Shown here one piece after another: positions 6,901 through 7,430 of a DNA stretch of 7,430 bases. The notes below the pieces were generated by a model. It made no database searches. It was not told the DNA's origin and was given only the letters and a program-made list of their open reading frames with translations. This DNA comes from Gammaproteobacteria bacterium (GTDB lineage: Bacteria; Pseudomonadota; Gammaproteobacteria; Chromatiales; Chromatiaceae): positions 1 through 7,430 of the forward strand of contig JADGBD010000033.1 in the NCBI GenBank assembly GCA_015231665.1, given 5' to 3'. The translations under genes were made by a program, and so were the position numbers. Position 1 is the stretch's first letter; every line of letters starts with the position of its first letter.

Positions 6901-7124
6901 CCGACGTCTTCGAGGCCCTCACCGCCTCGGATCGGCCCTACAAAAAGGCCAAGACCCTGTCCGAGGCGATCAAGATCATGGGCTTCATGGTCAAGGATCA
7001 GCACATCGACGCCGAGGTGTTCAAGCTCTTCCTGCGCAGCGGCGTCTATCTCGACTACGCCCGCGCCACCCTGCTGCCGGAACAGCTCGACGAGGTGGAT
7101 GTGGCTAAGTATTTGGCGGGATAG
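3960..7124 (+). CDS. Transmembrane Cache/SBP_bac_3/HAMP sensor with HD-GYP c-di-GMP phosphodiesterase
   Basis: A 1054-residue inner-membrane receptor predicted to hydrolyse cyclic di-GMP in response to a periplasmic ligand. Order: TM1 (about 10-30); dCache-like region (about 31-275, with YDPRTRPWYALA at 174-185 and VFLFNRHGEKYASS at 244-257); a solute-binding SBP_bac_3 domain (about 278-512, with LTDAEKAFIAERP, GYAVDLLDLIARKAG and ERASAGIFSD); a segment resembling the closing Cache strands (about 540-585, GYSAPL and GLQIGMSVPAKAML); TM2 (about 588-611); HAMP (about 610-663); HD-GYP (about 670-1052). Expected metal and catalytic residues are present: H691, H735-D736, K739 (HDCGK), H926, H953-H954, D982 and the GYP at 961-963. 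About 155 residues (757-912) separate the HD motif from the GYP half. The usual Asp in HHExxDGxGYP is Ile958. C514 and C520 are the only periplasmic cysteines. The gene is monocistronic as far as visible, divergent from the channel operon, and followed by a hairpin. Activity is inferred from the conserved residues; the ligand is unknown, though amino acids are common for this binding-domain family. Confidence 0.93.
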   Translation: MFKSVTIRVNLLTYFILAVAFSSGLILSLQYKFSYDLAYAAADRTFTQVGEKLSVFIAERDRQLKMTLDLIALDKRMEDHIAPGAGHEGLRLFAQILEDNPNLYAVYVGKDNGDFYELIDMQRERGLHEYFKAAAEVRWTVIKIGNFDGKRSRHLEFLDENLRLLDSRSEASEYDPRTRPWYALAKAAKEVVRTEPYLFSMIKAPGVTFAKTLESGKGVLAMDITTTNLNAFLAEQRFAEGSAVFLFNRHGEKYASSSPMELAAASKQELREVEPLALTDAEKAFIAERPQMRVANSLNRPPLDYASRGNPRGYAVDLLDLIARKAGMRVQYLNGLSDWTLEQLFFDEKIDLLNAVSKNPERASAGIFSDLVVDTKPYLISRKDAQLASLEALAGKTLALPKGSRLKGIMQARYPQVQVLELNQMVEVYQAVAGGRADALIDSELSLRYYTGKFSLARLHLGPVLEDMRPADWQLYFLLQPGLETLQGILNKGLASLTEAEKQWLWKRWAESGCSNAGNCEELALDQVPPPMMRHVGDKASGLISFRVMEQDYFGYSAPLTSVGTDGGLQIGMSVPAKAMLDPFLDKVHISLLVGSLAILLVIPGVFFITRRILRPIRDLMVENHKISERRYTEVALVKTNIREFASLSNSLIDMAGSIKAYEKAQEELMESFIKLIVNAIDAKSPYTGGHCNRVPEIAEQLARAATRCPEGIFADFALTSDDEWREFRMGALLHDCGKVTTPEYVVDKATKLETITNRIHEIRMRFEVLWRDLELECLERQRKGEDIQALNDWLVAEQQQLQDDFAFIAECNIGGEFMSDDKIERLQRIAQRTWLRYFDDRLGLSDLELQLFQDRPPENLPVTETLLSDRPEHLVPRYGFNPEVYAAEGFKLEVPEYLYNRGELYNLSIRRGTLTAEDRFKINDHVIQTIHMLEQLPFPEQLKRIPEYAGTHHETLIGTGYPRKLTAAELSIPARIMALADVFEALTASDRPYKKAKTLSEAIKIMGFMVKDQHIDAEVFKLFLRSGVYLDYARATLLPEQLDEVDVAKYLAG

Positions 7125-7134
7125 GGGTGGGAGC

Positions 7135-7154
7135 GCGGGCGGCTCGCCCGCTTT
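7135..7154 (+). terminator. GC-rich hairpin after the sensor gene, likely terminator
   Basis: GCGGGCG (7135-7141), loop GCT, CGCCCGC (7145-7151), then TTT, starting 10 nt after the TAG stop. The all-GC 7-bp stem is strong but the T-run is only three bases, so it may be a weak intrinsic terminator or an mRNA 3'-end stabiliser. Confidence 0.5.
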
Positions 7155-7169
7155 GAGGCCCGGATTGAA

Positions 7170-7183
7170 GGGCTAGGGGCTAG
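7170..7183 (+). repeat. Tandem 7-bp repeat GGGCTAG x2
   Basis: Two perfect adjacent copies of GGGCTAG (7170-7176, 7177-7183), followed by the related GTGTTAG. They lie between the hairpin and the antitoxin start, about 50 bp before its ATG. This may be a remnant of a longer heptamer array or part of an operator; two copies are too few to decide. Confidence 0.4.
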
Positions 7184-7234
7184 GTGTTAGATTTGCCCCT
7201 CGAATTTATTGCCACTTTACCGATTGAGGTGCGC

Positions 7235-7430
7235 ATGCGCGTTGTGTCCTTTACCGAGGCGAAAAAGGGCCTTGCTGGTCTGTTGGATCAGGTGGCTGAT
7301 GATGCCGACTGCACGCTCATTCATCGCAAGGACCGCGAGGATGCGGTGTTGATGTCCTTGGATTACTACAACAGCCTGATAGAGACGCTGCATTTGCTGG
7401 GTTCGCCGGCCAATGCCGAGCACCTGAGGC
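7235..7430 (+). CDS. yefM: YefM/Phd-family antitoxin, 3' end outside window
   Basis: The first 65 residues of a type II antitoxin, cut by the window edge. It begins MRVVSFTEAKKGLAGLLDQV and continues through AVLMSLDYYNSLIETLHLL and GSPANAEHL, closely matching what I recall of E. coli YefM (MRTISYSEAR start, AVLMSLEEYNSLEET, SPANARRL). The N-terminal half is the DNA-binding, dimerising fold that represses its own operon; the missing C-terminus would neutralise the toxin, for YefM normally the ribosome-dependent RNase YoeB (RelE superfamily). GAGG (7226-7229) is 5 nt before the ATG; an in-frame GTG at 7229 is an alternative but would overlap that site. The frame is open to the edge and the toxin gene, if present, would follow. 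Family members usually run to about 80-90 residues, so roughly 20 are missing. Confidence 0.88.
   Translation, partial: MRVVSFTEAKKGLAGLLDQVADDADCTLIHRKDREDAVLMSLDYYNSLIETLHLLGSPANAEHLR

Noticed and set aside
5733..7004. Minus-strand open frame of 423 codons inside the sensor gene
   Set aside because: Antisense to the intact HD-GYP domain; Gly/Val/Leu/Asp-rich shadow translation with no motifs.
7217..7423. Minus-strand open frame of 68 codons opposite the antitoxin gene
   Set aside because: The plus strand matches the YefM family closely, so this is its antisense shadow.
1..7430. CRISPR array, tRNA, rRNA or insertion sequence
   Set aside because: I saw no spaced direct repeats, no cloverleaf-type or rRNA-like sequence, and no transposase motifs or terminal repeats.

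Overview
The window is GC-rich, tightly coded DNA whose protein families (a NodT/TolC-type outer-membrane lipoprotein, an HD-GYP c-di-GMP phosphodiesterase and a YefM antitoxin) indicate a Gram-negative proteobacterium, most likely a gammaproteobacterium. I cannot name the genus from sequence alone.

Layout: two divergently transcribed units share a 365-bp intergenic region (3595-3959). Leftward runs a two-gene operon: a TolC/NodT-family outer-membrane lipoprotein with a C-terminal SPOR-like domain (3594-1669), then, joined by a 4-bp ATGA stop/start overlap, a regulator with an N-terminal LuxR-type HTH, a degenerate nucleotide-cyclase-like domain and an AAA ATPase domain (1672-59). Rightward is a single large gene (3960-7124) for a 1054-residue transmembrane sensor with a periplasmic Cache region, a solute-binding (SBP_bac_3) domain, HAMP, and an HD-GYP phosphodiesterase carrying a long insert. 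After a GC-rich hairpin (7135-7154) comes the 5' part of a yefM-like antitoxin gene (7235 to the window edge), presumably followed outside the window by its toxin. The first 58 bases hold no supportable gene, only the start of a short CTTTGCG repeat.

How the genes may work together (inference): the sensor would bind a small molecule in the periplasm and degrade cyclic di-GMP in the cytoplasm. The divergent operon would supply an outer-membrane channel and a co-translated transcription factor. A c-di-GMP enzyme next to an export channel suggests control of surface attachment or secretion. No inner-membrane pump, adaptor or adhesin is in the window, so the cargo is unknown.

The most unusual points are architectural: the solute-binding domain appears to interrupt the Cache domain, with the only two periplasmic cysteines at the exit junction; the HD-GYP core is split by about 155 residues; the outer-membrane channel ends in a peptidoglycan-binding-type SPOR module; and the LuxR HTH lies at the N-terminus of a cyclase-like/ATPase regulator instead of the usual C-terminus.
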